Part shown: piece after piece, positions 62,327 through 64,000 of the stretch
Layout of the letters: each line of letters opens with the position of its first letter
How positions within the stretch are numbered: position 1 is the stretch's first letter
Assembly: GCF_016756775.1 (NCBI RefSeq)
Contig: NZ_JAERMU010000012.1
Span: 115,313 to 179,312, forward strand
Length of the DNA stretch: 64,000 nt
DNA from: Dryocola clanedunensis subsp. sulfonylureivorans
GTDB lineage: Bacteria; Pseudomonadota; Gammaproteobacteria; Enterobacterales; Enterobacteriaceae
Direction of reading: 5' to 3'
Position numbers and translations under genes: made by a program
The notes under the pieces: model-generated
Database searches by the model: none
The model's input: only the letters and a program-made list of their open reading frames with translations
What the model was told of the DNA's origin: nothing

Positions 62327-62836
62327 ATGAAAATGGAATGCTTTGAATTTATTGAAACCCCTACGTTTGTCAGACAATGCGAAGGGTTGCTGGACGACGA
62401 TACCTTCCAGGAGCTCCAAGTTTACCTGATGAAACGCCACATGGACGGCGACACCATCAGAAATACCGGTGGCTGCCAAAAGCTTCGCTGGTGCAGACCC
62501 GGGGCAGGTAAACGAGGGGGTGTTCGGGTGATTTATTATGTCCTCACTCGTCGGGGCAGGCTTTATCTGCTGTCTCTGTATGCGAAAAACGTCAAAGAAG
62601 ATCTCACTCAAGCGGAAAAGACGCAGCTTAAACGGCTAACCCAACAGATGGATCAGCTCCAGAAGGAGGGTCCGCCAGCGAATTTAAGGAGTACGTTATG
62701 GATAAACAACTTTTCACTGAGCTTGTACAAAGCATGGAAGAAATGGTGGCAATTGAGAAAGGGGAAATGCAGCCCGCCCGTGTCCATCGACACCCGCTAC
62801 CGGACGTTAAAGCCCTGCGTGAGGCGACTGGACTGA
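62327..62836 (+). CDS. HigB/RelE-like toxin with unusual C-terminal read-through
   Basis: The first 115 or so residues form a RelE/HigB-type ribosome-dependent mRNA interferase: FIETPTFVRQ, GCQKLRWCRPGAGKRGGVRVIYY and LYLLSLYAKNVKEDLT. Such toxins usually end soon after this point. Here the frame continues to 169 residues, running 139 bp into the antitoxin gene in another frame. The extra tail (from about PPANLRSTLW) has no family counterpart that I know, so an indel near 62670-62690 that removed the stop is likely, or the protein is truly extended. GGGAAGAG precedes the ATG. Confidence 0.8.
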   Translation: MKMECFEFIETPTFVRQCEGLLDDDTFQELQVYLMKRHMDGDTIRNTGGCQKLRWCRPGAGKRGGVRVIYYVLTRRGRLYLLSLYAKNVKEDLTQAEKTQLKRLTQQMDQLQKEGPPANLRSTLWINNFSLSLYKAWKKWWQLRKGKCSPPVSIDTRYRTLKPCVRRLD

Positions 62837-62988
62837 AGCAGGATGAATTTGCCCGCGCCGTTGGCGTCAGCCCCTCTCTGGTGCAGAGCTGGGAGCAAAA
62901 ACGCCGCTTTCCATCAGGCTCCGCGCTTAAAATACTGCTGATGCTGGACCATAACCCGGCCATTATTAACGATCTGCTCGCTATATAA
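62698..62988 (+). CDS. HigA/NadS-like XRE-family antitoxin
   Basis: The 96-residue antitoxin has a C-terminal HTH_3 domain (LREATGLKQDEFARAVGVSP, then SLVQSWEQKRRFPSG) that binds the operon's operator, and an N-terminal part that should bind the toxin. AAGGAG precedes its ATG. The toxin-first gene order is typical of higBA. Its first 139 bp overlap the extended toxin frame. Confidence 0.87.
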   Translation: MDKQLFTELVQSMEEMVAIEKGEMQPARVHRHPLPDVKALREATGLKQDEFARAVGVSPSLVQSWEQKRRFPSGSALKILLMLDHNPAIINDLLAI

Positions 62989-63006
62989 TGGCAACGCCAG
63001 CCACTC

Positions 63007-63045
63007 TGCTTTGTTCTCCCTTATAGCCCACGGGCGAACAAAGCA
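63007..63045. repeat. 10-bp inverted repeat after the antitoxin gene
   Basis: TGCTTTGTTC (63007-63016) and GAACAAAGCA (63036-63045) are perfectly complementary across a 19-nt loop. It may end the toxin-antitoxin transcript, though no T run follows. Confidence 0.5.
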
Positions 63046-63124
63046 ATTCATTGTAATTATATTTCCCCAGCCATATATAAATCTGAACAGTCGTTTTTTC
63101 ATTCTTTGCAACTTCGCAAAATAG

Positions 63125-63144
63125 TTTGCGAGGCACTTTCCAGA
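63125..63144 (+). repeat. right copy of the 20-bp direct repeat
   Basis: Matches 62150-62169 except for one base. The two copies mark the edges of the segment carrying the toxin-antitoxin pair. Confidence 0.7.
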
Positions 63145-63284
63145 CTCCCAAACCGCCGGTTTTCTTCTCCTCTGGATATAGATACAGTTAATCCGCACCT
63201 GCAAAATCAGGTGCCAGGATTGGCGTCCTGAACATTAATGAAGTTATACTCGCAGTTCGCTGATTTATGGTGGGCTGGATGGGG

Positions 63285-63399
63285 GCATCTGCAGATGCGC
63301 CGTTTCATTAGTGTCGGTACGCCAACCCTGTTCAGTCCGCCACCAGCGAACCTGGCGTTTCCTGTGGCGGTTTTACAAAACACTAATGGAAACCGACAC
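63285..63399 (+). ncRNA. structured leader, possible phage-type antisense immunity RNA
   Basis: A perfect palindrome GCATCTGCAGATGC (63285-63298) is followed by an outer stem CATTAGTGT (63306-63314) / ACACTAATG (63380-63388) enclosing an inner stem CCGCCAC (63337-63343) / GTGGCGG (63364-63370). GTGTCGGT (63311-63318) can instead pair with ACCGACAC (63392-63399), so two folds exclude each other. Overlapping short frames and this layout recall the P4 cI and P1 c4 immunity regions. The stems are seen; the role is inferred. Confidence 0.4.
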
Positions 63400-63400
63400 A

Positions 63401-63838
63401 ATGAATGTGAATACTCTTTTCCCCATCCCGGTAGCTATTAATACCCATAACCTCGACGTAATCGATCTGGCCGAACGCTGTGAATTATTAGCCGATATAT
63501 TAATCGACAGCGAAAGCCCAACGGAATGCGTCGTCCTCTGTAATCACCTTCACGCGCATCTGGAAGCATTAAAAGAAAATCTGGACAGGCCGCTGCCCGC
63601 TTCGCGTATTGAGCAATTATCAGTCGATCATCCCTCTGAATTCCCACCTTCCCGGGAGTTTGCGGATTCCGATGATTTATGTGATTACAGCCAGGCGCTG
63701 GCACGCGTATTAAGTTGCCATGCATTACCGCGCCAGACGGCGCAGCAGCTAAGCGGGCTGTTAATGCGGCTGGTCAATACGCTGGTGGAGGATTTAAAAA
63801 CGCCGCGTTTCTTACGCGCCAAAGCACAGATGGTTTGA
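63401..63838 (+). CDS. unrecognised small protein behind a phage-like leader
   Basis: A 145-residue, mostly helical, acidic protein beginning MNVNTLFPIPVAINTHNLDV, without signal peptide or membrane segment. I do not recognise its family. An in-frame ATG at 63386 would add METDT and lies inside the leader's outer stem, so leader folding may affect its use. The leader and short overlapping frames suggest origin from a P4-like satellite or prophage. The stop is directly followed by the 18-bp repeats and the IS110 end. Confidence 0.55.
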   Translation: MNVNTLFPIPVAINTHNLDVIDLAERCELLADILIDSESPTECVVLCNHLHAHLEALKENLDRPLPASRIEQLSVDHPSEFPPSREFADSDDLCDYSQALARVLSCHALPRQTAQQLSGLLMRLVNTLVEDLKTPRFLRAKAQMV

Positions 63839-63885
63839 GGACTTTGTAGGGCTAATAAGCGACAAAGGGTTTGAGGACTTTGTAG
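63832..63885 (+). repeat. 18-bp direct repeat at the IS110 end
   Basis: GGTTTGAGGACTTTGTAG occurs at 63832-63849 and 63868-63885, 36 bp apart. The first copy overlaps the stop region of the preceding gene. One copy may be the target or the element end; IS110-family elements often insert in specific short sequences. Confidence 0.75.
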
Positions 63886-63900
63886 CTACCGTCTTGAACG

Positions 63901-64000
63901 TCAAGCGGTAGCTGCATAATTTTCATCCCATGGCAGGCGTGTTTTAAGCACCCCGAAGCACATGTGCACCAGCTTGCGCATTACTGCACCCAGCGCCGCC
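63901..64000 (-). mobile_element. IS110-family transposase, C-terminal end only
   Basis: The last 32 codons of a reading frame end at TGA (63901-63903 on the plus strand as TCA). They read ALGAVMRKLVHMCFGVLK, the conserved C-terminal pattern of IS110/IS116/IS902 DEDD transposases (family transposase_20 domain). The rest of the element lies beyond the window. IS110 elements use a bridge RNA from a non-coding end; that end cannot be assessed here. Confidence 0.82.

Overview
The window is a chromosomal segment of a Gram-negative enterobacterium (order Enterobacterales, most like Enterobacter, Lelliottia, Cedecea or Kosakonia; the genus cannot be fixed from sequence alone). The core genes follow the Escherichia coli order: punR-punC-cfa, ribE-mdtK, two tandem tRNA-Val genes, pykF-lpp-ldtE and sufEDCBA-like genes. 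Between these anchors sits a series of carbohydrate and accessory cassettes that E. coli K-12 lacks at this place.

Layout. 1-3.5 kb: punR (cut by the window edge), punC and cfa, with two recognisable cfa promoters and a terminator-like hairpin inside the long cfa leader. 3.5-7.6 kb: a cellobiose-type PTS IIC, a GH1 6-phospho-beta-glucosidase and a LacI regulator inserted between cfa and ribE. 7.6-10.4 kb: ribE, mdtK, a two-unit REP-type repeat and two tRNA-Val(GAC) genes. 10.7-18.2 kb: a sigma-54-dependent mannose-family PTS with two SIS-domain deglycases and a LevR-type activator, matching the gfr (fructoselysine/glucoselysine) system of Salmonella. 18.2-23.5 kb: two gene scraps, then a ThDP decarboxylase / alcohol dehydrogenase / AEC permease operon with a divergent LysR gene; the dehydrogenase is frameshifted by a 29-bp tandem duplication. 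23.6-34.0 kb: a fructan locus with a GH91 beta-helix enzyme, GPH symporter, LacI, fructokinase, RafY-type porin, GH32 invertase, LacY-family symporter and CscR-type repressor. 34.1-38.1 kb: melB-melA and divergent melR. 38.3-49.3 kb: efflux pumps, a PhnD-like protein overlapping a fatty acid desaturase, an SmvA-type pump carrying a 24-bp internal duplication, and a split-transketolase / reductase / MHS-transporter operon with its LysR gene. 49.8-58.8 kb: pykF, lpp, ldtE and sufABCDSE with a Fur box. 58.8-64 kb: a secreted HbpS/GlcG-family protein beside a two-component system, nudI, a HigB/HigA-type toxin-antitoxin pair bracketed by direct repeats, a small phage-like gene behind a structured leader, and the 3' end of an IS110-family transposase.

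How the genes work together. The strongest candidate for a little-described system is 23.6-34 kb. A GH91 protein without a signal peptide lies next to a sugar symporter, which suggests import of difructose anhydride III (or a related fructan product), intracellular opening to inulobiose, cleavage by the GH32 enzyme and phosphorylation by the fructokinase. The second is the HbpS-like secreted protein beside a histidine kinase and response regulator, which resembles in composition the SenS-SenR-HbpS three-component system of Streptomyces. Several duplications (29 bp in the dehydrogenase, 24 bp in the pump, the repeated cfa-downstream hairpin, 18 bp before the IS110 end) show ongoing small rearrangements. 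Functions are read from recognised families and motifs; no alignment or database search was run.
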